A stretch of DNA of 64,000 bases from Lachnospiraceae bacterium. Lineage in GTDB: Bacteria; Bacillota; Clostridia; Lachnospirales; Lachnospiraceae. This document shows positions 16,732 through 24,965 of this stretch, in pieces. The notes below the pieces were generated by a model, which was given only the letters and a program-made list of their open reading frames with translations, searched no databases and had not been told where the DNA came from. Where the stretch lies: contig JAFQCK010000047.1 of the NCBI GenBank assembly GCA_017416465.1, positions 23,817 through 87,816 of the forward strand. The letters are read 5' to 3'. A program made the translations under genes and the position numbers. Positions within the stretch are counted from its first letter, which is position 1. Each line of letters begins with the position of its first letter.

Positions 16732-18948
16732 TTAGTTTTCAAAAATTTCACTAATTCGCTTCTTAAGTCCCGAATATCTTTCTTGTTCTTTATCGTTTTC
16801 TTCCATCATGAAGAAGATTTCAGGATTTCCCACCATACATACGCATTTTTTAGCTCTTGTTACTGCTGTATATAACAAGTTTCTGTTCATTAACATTCGA
16901 GGTCCCGAAAACATCGGCATTATCACAGCAGGATATTCACTTCCCTGAGATTTATGTATTGTTATCGCATAAGCAAGTTCAAGCTCATCTAACTGTTTAA
17001 ACGTGTATGTAACGAATTTTCTATCTTCAAATTCAACTTCCATGTATTCTGTATAGGTATTAATTCGCCTTATTATTCCAACATCTCCATTGAATACACC
17101 CATTCCCTTATCTATGGCTATTCCGTATTTTCCTCTTGTTTCCCATTCTATCTGATAATCATTTTTTATCTGCATAACTTTATCTCCTTCTCTAAAGATT
17201 CCGTTTGCAGTTTCTTTTTCTATTTTATTTTTATCTTTCGGATTAAGATATTGTTGTAAAATAGTATTTAATCTTTCTACACCAAGCAGACCTTTTCTTG
17301 CCGGTGTAAGTATCTGAATTTCATTCATATCAGCATTTACATAGTTAGGTAATTTTTCTTTAATCAATGTAAGCATTGCAGATATGATTGCATCTGCATC
17401 ATCTCTTCTGATAAATAAGAAATCAAAACTTTTTTTAGCCAAATCTATCTTTTCACCATTATTTATCTTATGTGCGTTGATGACAATATCACTTGTAGCC
17501 GCCTGTCTGAAAATCTTTTCTAACTTAACTACATTAAATGATGCACTTGAAATAATATCTCTTAACACATTTCCCGGACCAACTGATGGAAGCTGATTAG
17601 TATCACCTACCAGTATAAGTCTTGTTCCCGGGACTATAGCTTTAAGTAGTGCATGCATAAGGAAAATATCAACCATCGACATTTCATCTATTATAATAAC
17701 ATCTGCTTCAAGTGGATTTTGCTCATTTCTTTCAAACTGTGACAGCTTATTATCACTTTCAGGATTGCCATTAAGTTCAAGCATTCTATGAATTGTCTGT
17801 GCATCACAGCCTGTTGCTTCCTGCATTCTTTTAGCCGCTCTCCCTGTTGGCGCTGCAAGTCTTAATTCAAGACCTTCATTTTCAAAATATTTTATTATGG
17901 TCTTAATAGTTGTTGTCTTTCCTGTACCTGGTCCTCCTGTAATTATAAGCAAACCGCTTTTAACAGCTTCTATTACTGCACGTTCCTGCATTTCATCAAG
18001 AATAATCCCTTCATCATCCTGAACTTTATTTAACTTATCAAGTATTTTTTTCTCATCTATATTAATTCTTTCGTTTAAATCTATTAATTTTCTGGCTATA
18101 TATAATTCTGTATAATAAAAATTACTTGCGTACACTTCATCATCTTTTATTATTACCCTTTTATCAATCGCCAAATCCATAAGATGTTTATCCACATCCG
18201 CATCTATAAGAGTAAGCAATTCTAAAGCTTGTCTTTTAAGTAATTCTTTAGGCAGATATACATATCCATTGAGTGCGCCCTGTTGTAGAGCATACAATAT
18301 TCCACTTTTTATTCTAAAATCCGAATCCGGACTTATCCCAACAGATGTAGCTATCTCATCAGCTATTTTAAATCCGATTCCATCAATATCATCCGCCAGC
18401 TTATACGGATTAACCTTTATCAGCTCATATATTCCCGGCCCGTAATAGTTATATATCTTAACAGCCAAATTCATTGAAATTCCATAGCCTGCGAGAAAAA
18501 TCATAGCTTTCCTCATATCCTTTTTTTCTTCAACCTGCGCAGAAATCTCCATTGCTTTTTTCATACTGATTCCTTTAATCTCTGCAAGTCGTTCAGGTTC
18601 TTCTTCCATTATTCGGAAAGTATCCTTTTTAAATCGGTTTACTATCTTAGTAGCTGTTGCTTCTTTTATTCCTTTGATTGCACCCGAACCTAAATATCTT
18701 ATTATTGCAAGTTCATCTTCCGGTTCTACCACTTCATAGTCACTTACTTTTAATTGTTCTCCATATGTAGGGTGTTCTATAAACTCTCCTCTTAACTCTA
18801 CATATTCTCCTTCATCAATAAAATGAAAAATGCCTACACAGGCTATGTCATCACCATCGGCGTTAATTGACATAACTGTGTAGCCATTTTCTGAATTTCT
18901 GTATACAATTTTCTCTATGTATCCCTTAATAATTTCCATGTATCTCAC
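16732..18948 (-). CDS. recD2: RecD2-type ATP-dependent DNA helicase
   Basis: 738 residues, the RecD2/RecD-like size. The N-terminal OB-like region (EIIKGYIEKIVYRNSENGYTV) is followed by helix-hairpin-helix segments near 85-200, Walker A GGPGTGKTTT at about 338-347, Walker B DEMSMVD near 422 and the C-terminal motif AYAITIHKSQGSEYP. It is a 5'-3' helicase that acts alone, without RecBC, in DNA repair. It lies 29 nt after the FlgJ-type gene and may be cotranscribed with it. Confidence 0.93.
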   Translation of the reverse strand: MRYMEIIKGYIEKIVYRNSENGYTVMSINADGDDIACVGIFHFIDEGEYVELRGEFIEHPTYGEQLKVSDYEVVEPEDELAIIRYLGSGAIKGIKEATATKIVNRFKKDTFRIMEEEPERLAEIKGISMKKAMEISAQVEEKKDMRKAMIFLAGYGISMNLAVKIYNYYGPGIYELIKVNPYKLADDIDGIGFKIADEIATSVGISPDSDFRIKSGILYALQQGALNGYVYLPKELLKRQALELLTLIDADVDKHLMDLAIDKRVIIKDDEVYASNFYYTELYIARKLIDLNERINIDEKKILDKLNKVQDDEGIILDEMQERAVIEAVKSGLLIITGGPGTGKTTTIKTIIKYFENEGLELRLAAPTGRAAKRMQEATGCDAQTIHRMLELNGNPESDNKLSQFERNEQNPLEADVIIIDEMSMVDIFLMHALLKAIVPGTRLILVGDTNQLPSVGPGNVLRDIISSASFNVVKLEKIFRQAATSDIVINAHKINNGEKIDLAKKSFDFLFIRRDDADAIISAMLTLIKEKLPNYVNADMNEIQILTPARKGLLGVERLNTILQQYLNPKDKNKIEKETANGIFREGDKVMQIKNDYQIEWETRGKYGIAIDKGMGVFNGDVGIIRRINTYTEYMEVEFEDRKFVTYTFKQLDELELAYAITIHKSQGSEYPAVIMPMFSGPRMLMNRNLLYTAVTRAKKCVCMVGNPEIFFMMEENDKEQERYSGLKKRISEIFEN

Positions 18949-18977
18949 TCCAAATATATTTTACTTGTAACTTATAT

Positions 18978-19331
18978 CTATATCTGATAATCTCGTTTCA
19001 TTGATTCGTACAACATCTGTGCAAGACCTAAACCTTGAGTCTCTGTTGACTGCGCTGCCAATTCCTGCACCATCGTATCTTTAAAGTAATCTACAGTCTT
19101 AGATGCCGTAGAATCTTTATCATCACTTTTAGGAATCATAGCTTCCATCCCTTTAAATACCTGTTCTAAAAAATACGCTTCAAATTCCTTACAGACCTCC
19201 ATTAATTCTTCATCTGTCGCTTTAGTATAATCTGTATTCGAAATCTTATCTGAAATCTTAGAACCATTCTGAGAGCTTTGACCGTACAAATCTGCAATAC
19301 TTCCTGCATATCCGTCAAGAGAAATATCCAT
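18978..19331 (-). CDS. flgJ: FlgJ N-terminal-type rod-binding protein
   Basis: 117 residues matching only the rod-capping half of FlgJ: ELMEVCKEFEAYFLEQVFKGMEAMIP and MVQELAAQSTETQGLGLAQMLYESMKRD. The peptidoglycan hydrolase domain of proteobacterial FlgJ is absent, as usual in Firmicutes. It assists rod assembly and follows flhO-flhP in one operon. AAAGGAGG precedes the start. Confidence 0.9.
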   Translation of the reverse strand: MDISLDGYAGSIADLYGQSSQNGSKISDKISNTDYTKATDEELMEVCKEFEAYFLEQVFKGMEAMIPKSDDKDSTASKTVDYFKDTMVQELAAQSTETQGLGLAQMLYESMKRDYQI

Positions 19332-19345
19332 AATCTAATCCTCCT

Positions 19346-20161
19346 TTAGCTCTTAAGCTGGTTAGCCTGTTTCATCATCTCATCTGTTGTTGTTATAGCT
19401 TTTGAATTCATCTCATAAGCTCTCTGTGCAACGATAAGATTAACCATTTCATCTACAACCTGAACATTTGAATTTTCAATAAATCCCTGTTTAATAACAC
19501 TTTGCTTTACAACGCCATCAATTTCATATACAGGTTCGCCTGAAGCATCTGTCATTTTATATAATGAACCACCCTGTTTTTCAAGTCCTGATGGATTAGC
19601 AAACTGTACAAGTCCTATCTGAATACCTAAAGGCTTTGGATTATTAGTTTCATCAGGATAACATACCTGTCCGTTTGCATCTATTGTAATTTTTGACACA
19701 TCATATTCTTCTGTATCAAATTCTATTGAGCTACCATTTGTATCCAATACTGGAAGACCATTAGAATTAGCAAGCATTACTCCGCCTTCCGAAGTTGTCC
19801 ATAAAAACTGTCCATTTCTTGAATAAACAGTTTCTCCGTCTATGTCCATTAAGGTGAAAAATCCATCACCCTGAATAGCAAAATCTGTATCATTCTCTGT
19901 CTGATTGATGTTACCCTGAGTAAATATTGATGTTATTGATGCATTCTTAACACCAAGACCAATCTGTGCTCCAACCGGCTTTGTATCACCATTTGCACTT
20001 GTTGTTTTTGCCTGTATTGTCTGATATAAAAGTGACTTAAATTCTGTTGTTTCTTTTTTATATCCTATTGTATTAACATTTGCTAAATTGTTTGAAATTG
20101 TATCCACATTAGTCTGCTGTGCTCTCATTCCTGATGCCGCAGTCCATAAAGATCTCATCAT
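19346..20161 (-). CDS. flgG: Flagellar distal rod protein FlgG (FlhP-type)
   Basis: 271 residues. N-terminal LWTAASGMRAQQTNVDTISNNLANVNTIGYKK and C-terminal VNLIVAQRAYEMNSKAITTTDEMMKQANQL are rod/hook family signatures, closest in length and pattern to FlgG. In the order mbl-flhO-flhP this is the FlhP position. A second ATG three bases downstream (20158) is the alternative start. Confidence 0.93.
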   Translation of the reverse strand: MMRSLWTAASGMRAQQTNVDTISNNLANVNTIGYKKETTEFKSLLYQTIQAKTTSANGDTKPVGAQIGLGVKNASITSIFTQGNINQTENDTDFAIQGDGFFTLMDIDGETVYSRNGQFLWTTSEGGVMLANSNGLPVLDTNGSSIEFDTEEYDVSKITIDANGQVCYPDETNNPKPLGIQIGLVQFANPSGLEKQGGSLYKMTDASGEPVYEIDGVVKQSVIKQGFIENSNVQVVDEMVNLIVAQRAYEMNSKAITTTDEMMKQANQLKS

Positions 20162-20276
20162 ATGCCTACACCCTTTCCGTTCCTTCTTTTTAATATTATT
20201 TATTATTCGAAATTTCCTATCAAAAGCTTATGTTTTGAATTCTTATTTTTCAACTATGATAATTAATTGAATAGAA

Positions 20277-21056
20277 TTATACTTTTCCTATTCTGTTTAC
20301 AGACTTATCAAGCATTGAATCAACTGTCTGAACCATCTTTTGATTAGCTTCATATGTTCTTTGAATTTCTATCATCTCTACCATCTCTGTTACTACATTA
20401 ATGTTAGACATTTCAAGATATCCCTGATTAACCTTGCCTGACCATTCAGTTTCAACTGCACCATCTACTGTTACATAATAGTTCTCGCCTGTATCTTTTT
20501 TCAAATAGTTATAATCTTCAAAATCTATGATTCCGAGAGTATCAATATATTCCTCATCTGCATATATATTACCCAATTCATCTACCAATACCTTAGATGC
20601 ATCTGTCGGAATATAAATCTCACTTCCGCCTTCACCTAAAACATAATCTCCATCTTTTGTTCTAAGCGCACCTTCTGCGTCCGTAATAAAACTTCCGTCT
20701 CTTGTATATTTAGTTGTTGTTTCACCGTTTTTATTCGTAAACGATATAGCAAAGAAACCTTTTCCTGCTATTGCCAAATCATAAGTATTCTCAGTTTCTT
20801 TAAAACCACCCTGTGAGTAATCAATATAATTCTCACCTATCTTAACACCAAGTGTCATATCTCCAATCACCTGATTAAGGTATCCTACTGAACTGTCTTT
20901 TACCTTTACAGCCAAAACATCATCGAATGATTTTGCTGTAGCACCCTCTCGCTTGTATCCTACTGTAGATGCATTAGCAAGATTGTTAGTAATGGTATCA
21001 AGTCTGTTCTGCTGATTCAACATTCCGGTATACGCTGTGTAAAGTCCTCTTACCAT
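20277..21056 (-). CDS. flhO: Flagellar hook-basal body protein (FlhO/FlgF-type)
   Basis: 259 residues with LYTAYTGMLNQQNRLDTITNNLANASTVGYKREG at the N-terminus and EMVEMIEIQRTYEANQKMVQTVDSML at the C-terminus, both rod-protein signatures. Shorter and less FlgG-like than its downstream neighbour, it corresponds to FlhO/FlgF, the proximal member of the pair. It follows mbl by 38 nt with a strong ribosome site. Confidence 0.92.
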   Translation of the reverse strand: MVRGLYTAYTGMLNQQNRLDTITNNLANASTVGYKREGATAKSFDDVLAVKVKDSSVGYLNQVIGDMTLGVKIGENYIDYSQGGFKETENTYDLAIAGKGFFAISFTNKNGETTTKYTRDGSFITDAEGALRTKDGDYVLGEGGSEIYIPTDASKVLVDELGNIYADEEYIDTLGIIDFEDYNYLKKDTGENYYVTVDGAVETEWSGKVNQGYLEMSNINVVTEMVEMIEIQRTYEANQKMVQTVDSMLDKSVNRIGKV

Positions 21057-21094
21057 TTCCTTCTCCTTCTGCCTTAAAGGCTATACATTTATTA

Positions 21095-22087
21095 TTAATC
21101 CATTGTTCCGTCGCTAAGGAATTCAATGAACTTGCCTGTTCCGATAGCAACTGCTGTCATTGGGTCTTCAGCTGTCATTGTGTTAATTCCTGTTTTCTCT
21201 TCAATAAGTTCCTCAAGTCCCTGCAATAAACATCCTCCACCTGTAAGAACTATTCCTCTGTCTGCAATATCTGCTGCAAGTTCAGGTGGTGTCTTTTCAA
21301 GAACACTGTGTACTGCTTCAACAATCTGTGAAGTTGTTTCTTTTAAAGCTTCTTCTGTCTCATCGGAAGTAACTGTAATAGTCTTTGGAAGACCTGTAAC
21401 TAAGTTTCTTCCTCTGACATCTAATGTAACTACTTCCGGTCTCTTAAATGCCGAACCAATCTTAATCTTAATCTCTTCAGCAGTTCTTTCACCGATAAGT
21501 AAATTATGTTTCTTTCTCATATATCTTACGATAGCTTCGTCAAAATCATCTCCTGCAATCTTAACAGATGTACTTACAACCGTTCCTCCAAGAGAAATAA
21601 CTGCGATATCAGTAGTACCACCACCTATATCTACTATCATATTTCCACAAGGTCTTGTAATATCAATACCTGCACCAATAGCTGCAGCGATTGGTTCTTC
21701 AATAATAGCAACCTCTCTTGCTCCTGCCTGTAATGTAGCATCTTCTACAGCCTTTTTCTCAACTTCAGTAACTCCACTTGGCACACATACACTTATTCTT
21801 GGTTTTTTGAAAGTTCTTCTTCCCATTGCCTTCTGAATAAAATGCTTAAGCATCTTCTCTGTTACCGTATAATCCGAAATAACACCTTGTCTCAAAGGTC
21901 TTACCGCAATAATGTTACCCGGTGTTCTACCTATCATAAGTCTTGCTTCTTCACCGATAGCTTTAATCTTATTAGTATCTCTATCAAAAGCTACTACTGA
22001 AGGCTCCTTTAACACTACACCTTTTCCTTTAATATATACTAAAATACTTGCAGTTCCTAAATCAATTCCGATATCTGTTGTTAACAT
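21095..22087 (-). CDS. mbl: MreB/Mbl-type cell-shape actin homologue
   Basis: 330 residues from ATG 22087 (AAGGTG upstream); the open frame reaches 22108 but MLTTDIGIDLGTASILVY is the conserved start. The actin-fold phosphate loops DIGIDLGTA, VDIGGGTTDIAV and the adenosine loop LTGGGCLL are present. It forms membrane-associated filaments that guide wall synthesis and rod shape. It is called Mbl because of the order spoIIID-mbl-flhO-flhP, as in B. subtilis; the sequence alone would also allow MreB. Confidence 0.92.
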   Translation of the reverse strand: MLTTDIGIDLGTASILVYIKGKGVVLKEPSVVAFDRDTNKIKAIGEEARLMIGRTPGNIIAVRPLRQGVISDYTVTEKMLKHFIQKAMGRRTFKKPRISVCVPSGVTEVEKKAVEDATLQAGAREVAIIEEPIAAAIGAGIDITRPCGNMIVDIGGGTTDIAVISLGGTVVSTSVKIAGDDFDEAIVRYMRKKHNLLIGERTAEEIKIKIGSAFKRPEVVTLDVRGRNLVTGLPKTITVTSDETEEALKETTSQIVEAVHSVLEKTPPELAADIADRGIVLTGGGCLLQGLEELIEEKTGINTMTAEDPMTAVAIGTGKFIEFLSDGTMD

Positions 22088-22333
22088 ACAATACACCTTG
22101 CATCGCATTTCTTATCTTTATATAAATAAGATTACGAACCGCCCCACTAACGACTGAAAGACCGGGCGCTTGCATTTTCCTTTCTTTAATGTATATCTTT
22201 CAATCTATATATATATAATTATTCAAGTTATTCTTCTAAGCAAACTATACCATTTCTCATTATATACAATATCGATTAAATATAAAAGAACTTTTTTAGG
22301 AAAATCTGATTTTTTTACAATTAGCATAAATAT

Positions 22334-22361
22334 TTATCGGTAAATCGGTTAAAAATTATTA
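22334..22361 (-). promoter_or_regulatory. Possible sigma-28-like promoter upstream of mbl-flhO-flhP
   Basis: On the minus strand TAAT (22358-22361), 16 bp, ACCGATAA (22334-22341). It matches the sigma-28 pattern at 10 of 12 positions, but this stretch is very AT-rich and the site is about 250 nt from the mbl start. Confidence 0.3.
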
Positions 22362-22439
22362 TTATTTTTAAAAATTTATTTCCTTTTTATATTTTTTTCA
22401 TATTAAGGACAAATTTTAGACACATTTAACTTCTATAAT

Positions 22440-22571
22440 AACAGCATACTACTTAATCAAGTAGTTAACAACTTAACATTTTCATAACTCAGCCTAGTGG
22501 TCTTTGCCACTAGGCATCCCCCCAAAAAAAGTTAACTCAAGGATTGTAACATTGCAATCCTTGAGTTTTTT
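22440..22571. other. Structured intergenic region between spoIIID and mbl
   Basis: It contains ACTACTT-aatc-AAGTAGT (22448-22465) and GCCTAGTGG-tctttg-CCACTAGGC (22492-22515), then a C6/A7 stretch, then the terminator at 22534-22572. A TATAAT lies at 22434-22439 on the plus strand but no convincing -35. It could be a short plus-strand RNA of about 125 nt, or simply the spoIIID terminator region plus an operator. Confidence 0.4.
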
Positions 22572-22572
22572 A
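22524..22572. terminator. Bidirectional terminator downstream of spoIIID
   Basis: A 13-bp perfect stem, AACTCAAGGATTG (22534-22546) with CAATCCTTGAGTT (22555-22567), is followed by six T on the plus strand and by AACTTTTTTT on the minus strand. It ends the spoIIID transcript 22 nt after its stop codon. Confidence 0.8.
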
Positions 22573-22593
22573 TTGAGTAAATATGAATAATTT

Positions 22594-22845
22594 TTACTTA
22601 TTTGATAAATATTTTTCCCTTGTTGCCATCCCCCCTCTTATATGTCGTTCAGATTTGTTAACATTTAATACTTTTCTTGTTTCTGCCGCAAGAGCACTGT
22701 TGATGTGTTCAAGCCTTTCGGTTACGTCTTTATGTACGGTTGATTTGCTAACTCCAAACTGTTTTGCTGCCTGCCGTACTGTCGCATTATTATTAATTAT
22801 GTAATTTGCGATTTCTATTGTTCGCTCCTCTATATATTGTTTCAT
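22594..22845 (-). CDS. spoIIID: Sporulation transcriptional regulator SpoIIID
   Basis: 83 residues from ATG 22845; the frame is open to 22875 but the extension runs through a palindrome. MKQYIEERTIEIANYIINNN, ATVRQAAKQFGVSKSTVHKDV and the C-terminal RHIRGGMATREKYLSNK are highly conserved in SpoIIID, the mother-cell DNA-binding regulator that acts with sigma-E. The recognition helix is QAAKQFGVSKSTVHKDV. The presence of this gene implies a spore-forming lineage. A 12-bp inverted repeat covers its ribosome binding site. Confidence 0.95.
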   Translation of the reverse strand: MKQYIEERTIEIANYIINNNATVRQAAKQFGVSKSTVHKDVTERLEHINSALAAETRKVLNVNKSERHIRGGMATREKYLSNK

Positions 22846-22850
22846 TAAAA

Positions 22851-22880
22851 ATACCTTGTATAGTTGTTTATACAAGGTAT
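22851..22880 (-). promoter_or_regulatory. Perfect inverted repeat over the spoIIID ribosome site
   Basis: ATACCTTGTATA (22851-22862) and TATACAAGGTAT (22869-22880) are perfect 12-bp arms with a 6-nt loop. On the mRNA the 3' arm contains the AAGGT Shine-Dalgarno 6-10 nt before ATG 22845, so the hairpin would mask it. As DNA it could instead be an operator. The upstream arm also reads CATACCTT on the minus strand, similar to a sigma-E -10 element. Confidence 0.65.
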
Positions 22881-22933
22881 GCTAAACTTACAGAAGTTAT
22901 TACCACATTTTTTACTTCCTATTAATATAATTT

Positions 22934-23593
22934 CTATTCTATGTATTGTAAGAATTGAGGGTACTTTTGCTTATTCTCTCTTATATAATTTCTCTTAAAT
23001 GCAGCAAACCTAGATTCTTTTCTCAATAAAGCCTTTAACTTCTTCATAGCAAATTTCGATTCCGGATTATCTTGCAATTCTTCTATTGAATCATATAATT
23101 TGTTCATCTCCTGATTCAACTCTCTAAATCTCATATCACACTTATATATGCGCATAGCTGTATTTCTCTTGTCAAATACTTCCATTATCAATTCAGCTGT
23201 CAAAACAGCTCGAGCATCTTTTTCATCCTTAGCCAAAATCTGCACCATTTCTTCTTTCAATCTAAAAAACATTACTTTCTCCGGATCTATTTTACAACAA
23301 TCCACTATCCCCGTATCATATTTTTCTTGATTTTTTATTCCGTTACAATGTCCACATGACCAAAAAAGATTATTCCAATCAAATTTTCTATCAGGATATT
23401 TATTACCTTTATGTGGTAATAAATGTTCTACTTGTGGATCTTGCAATTTATCCATTTCACAAATATAGCATTTATTATGAAAATCTTTTATCAACCTTTC
23501 TACAACATCTTCTTTTTCATAACTTCCAAATGCTTTATTTGCCTCAATTGCTAATGATTTGGGTGCAGGAAAAGATCTTTCTATCTTTACCAT
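22934..23593 (-). CDS. ptuB: HNH endonuclease, PtuB-like (Septu-type defence)
   Basis: 219 residues. The HNH core has two zinc pairs, CYIC at 42-45 and CGHC at 80-83, around VEHLLPHKG (55-63) and WNNLFWSC (73-80), the TIGR02646-like pattern seen in PtuB. Its ATG overlaps the TAA of the upstream ATPase gene (TAATG), so translation is coupled. In Septu systems the ATPase and HNH proteins form a complex that restricts phage; that function is inferred here from the pairing and order. Confidence 0.78.
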   Translation of the reverse strand: MVKIERSFPAPKSLAIEANKAFGSYEKEDVVERLIKDFHNKCYICEMDKLQDPQVEHLLPHKGNKYPDRKFDWNNLFWSCGHCNGIKNQEKYDTGIVDCCKIDPEKVMFFRLKEEMVQILAKDEKDARAVLTAELIMEVFDKRNTAMRIYKCDMRFRELNQEMNKLYDSIEELQDNPESKFAMKKLKALLRKESRFAAFKRNYIRENKQKYPQFLQYIE

Positions 23594-24843
23594 TAGATAT
23601 CCTCCCTATACCTTAACTCAGTTTTTAAACGTTGATATTCTGTTGTAATATTTAACGCCAAATAATCAGGTATTTCATTTAAATACAACTCTAAATCTGC
23701 AATTTCTTCTAAATCATCCTCTGTTATGTCATTTTTATTTGCCAATACCTTATATCTTTCATACTTTTCCCTTAACATCTTTGACAACTCATCTGCATTA
23801 AAATATCCTTCTACAATTCCACTGTATGGAACATCTGACAACCCATCTTTTACAAGCAATTGTTTCTCTAAATCATATATTATCGAATTTTCGAGACTAT
23901 TTATTATAAATGGCGAATGCGTTGAAACGATAAATTGAATATTAGGAAAAAACGTTGTTAATAAATCTAACACTTTCCTTTGTAATGTCAAATGCAGATG
24001 TGTCTCAATTTCATCTATTAGCACGATTCCTGAAGTAGAGAAATCAAATACTCTCTCTGTGTGCTTTTCCATTCTTATCATAAGATCCACAACAATATCC
24101 AAAACCGCAGCATATCCACTTGAAAGAGTATTGAATTCAAACGGTTCTCTTCCATCCATTAAAATATGGAACTTAAAAGTATCCTCGTCAAATACCAACC
24201 TTACGGAATCATTTTCAAATATTTCTTTTAATAGATTCTGAAATTTTTCAAACCAAAGTGTAATTTTTTGAGCTTTTTCTTTGTTATTATTTGACGCTGC
24301 TAACGCTTGAGTCATTTTCAAATCTAACAAGTATTTAATAAAATCCTTACGCGGAGACTCTGTAATTGTGTAATCTTTCTTCAATGTAACTTTTTCAACA
24401 TATTTAGGGATTTGTGCTTCAAAAACCCTATCTGCGCGATAATAAGCCACCACAAAATTCCCTTGTTTAAATTCCGGAAGCACATCATTTAGCAAACAGT
24501 TCATTTCTAACATCACACCACCTGTTGATGCAGAAATTCTTTTTTCATAATATGATATACGCTCCTTTGTTTCTCTAACTTTTATTTCAGCGTCCTCTTG
24601 ATTCTCAAAACTTAACAAATTTTTCTTGTCCACTTCTAAATTACGTATCGCCTCCATCGGGTCTTTAGAATTTGTTATAGAATTCAAAAATACTGCTATA
24701 GCATCTAACAAACTGGTTTTTCCACTACCATTTTTCCCAGTTATAACTAAATGTTTTCTTTCCATCTTTGATAATTCTATGACTACATTATTCAAATGTC
24801 GTACTTTATTTATTTTAATATTTGAAACGAATAATTGCTCCAT
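23593..24843 (-). CDS. ptuA: AAA/ABC-type ATPase, PtuA-like (Septu-type defence)
   Basis: 416 residues. Walker A GKNGSGKTS at 36-44, signature-like LSSGYAAVLD near 240, Walker B SGIVLIDEIETHLH near 268-281 and an H-loop VSTHSP near 308 define an SMC/RecF-like OLD-family ATPase. Directly coupled to an HNH nuclease gene, this is the PtuA-PtuB arrangement. No reverse transcriptase gene lies nearby, so a retron-linked version is not supported. A general DNA-repair ATPase is the alternative. Confidence 0.75.
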   Translation of the reverse strand: MEQLFVSNIKINKVRHLNNVVIELSKMERKHLVITGKNGSGKTSLLDAIAVFLNSITNSKDPMEAIRNLEVDKKNLLSFENQEDAEIKVRETKERISYYEKRISASTGGVMLEMNCLLNDVLPEFKQGNFVVAYYRADRVFEAQIPKYVEKVTLKKDYTITESPRKDFIKYLLDLKMTQALAASNNNKEKAQKITLWFEKFQNLLKEIFENDSVRLVFDEDTFKFHILMDGREPFEFNTLSSGYAAVLDIVVDLMIRMEKHTERVFDFSTSGIVLIDEIETHLHLTLQRKVLDLLTTFFPNIQFIVSTHSPFIINSLENSIIYDLEKQLLVKDGLSDVPYSGIVEGYFNADELSKMLREKYERYKVLANKNDITEDDLEEIADLELYLNEIPDYLALNITTEYQRLKTELRYREDI

Positions 24844-24965
24844 TTCATTCCTCCGCTCTTATTATGAACTCTTTATATTATAGATTATACCACACTGCAT
24901 AGAATAATTAAACATATCTTTTCCAACATCTCTAATGCATGTTTCAGAATAAACCACTCTAAACA

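Noticed and set aside
21126-21836. 236-codon plus-strand frame antisense to mbl
   Set aside because: It mirrors a highly conserved gene on the other strand, has no ribosome site and its product is low-complexity Ser/Ile/Pro.
22440-22523. Riboswitch upstream of mbl or spoIIID
   Set aside because: Core motifs of c-di-GMP, preQ1, TPP and cobalamin riboswitches were not found; left as unexplained structure.
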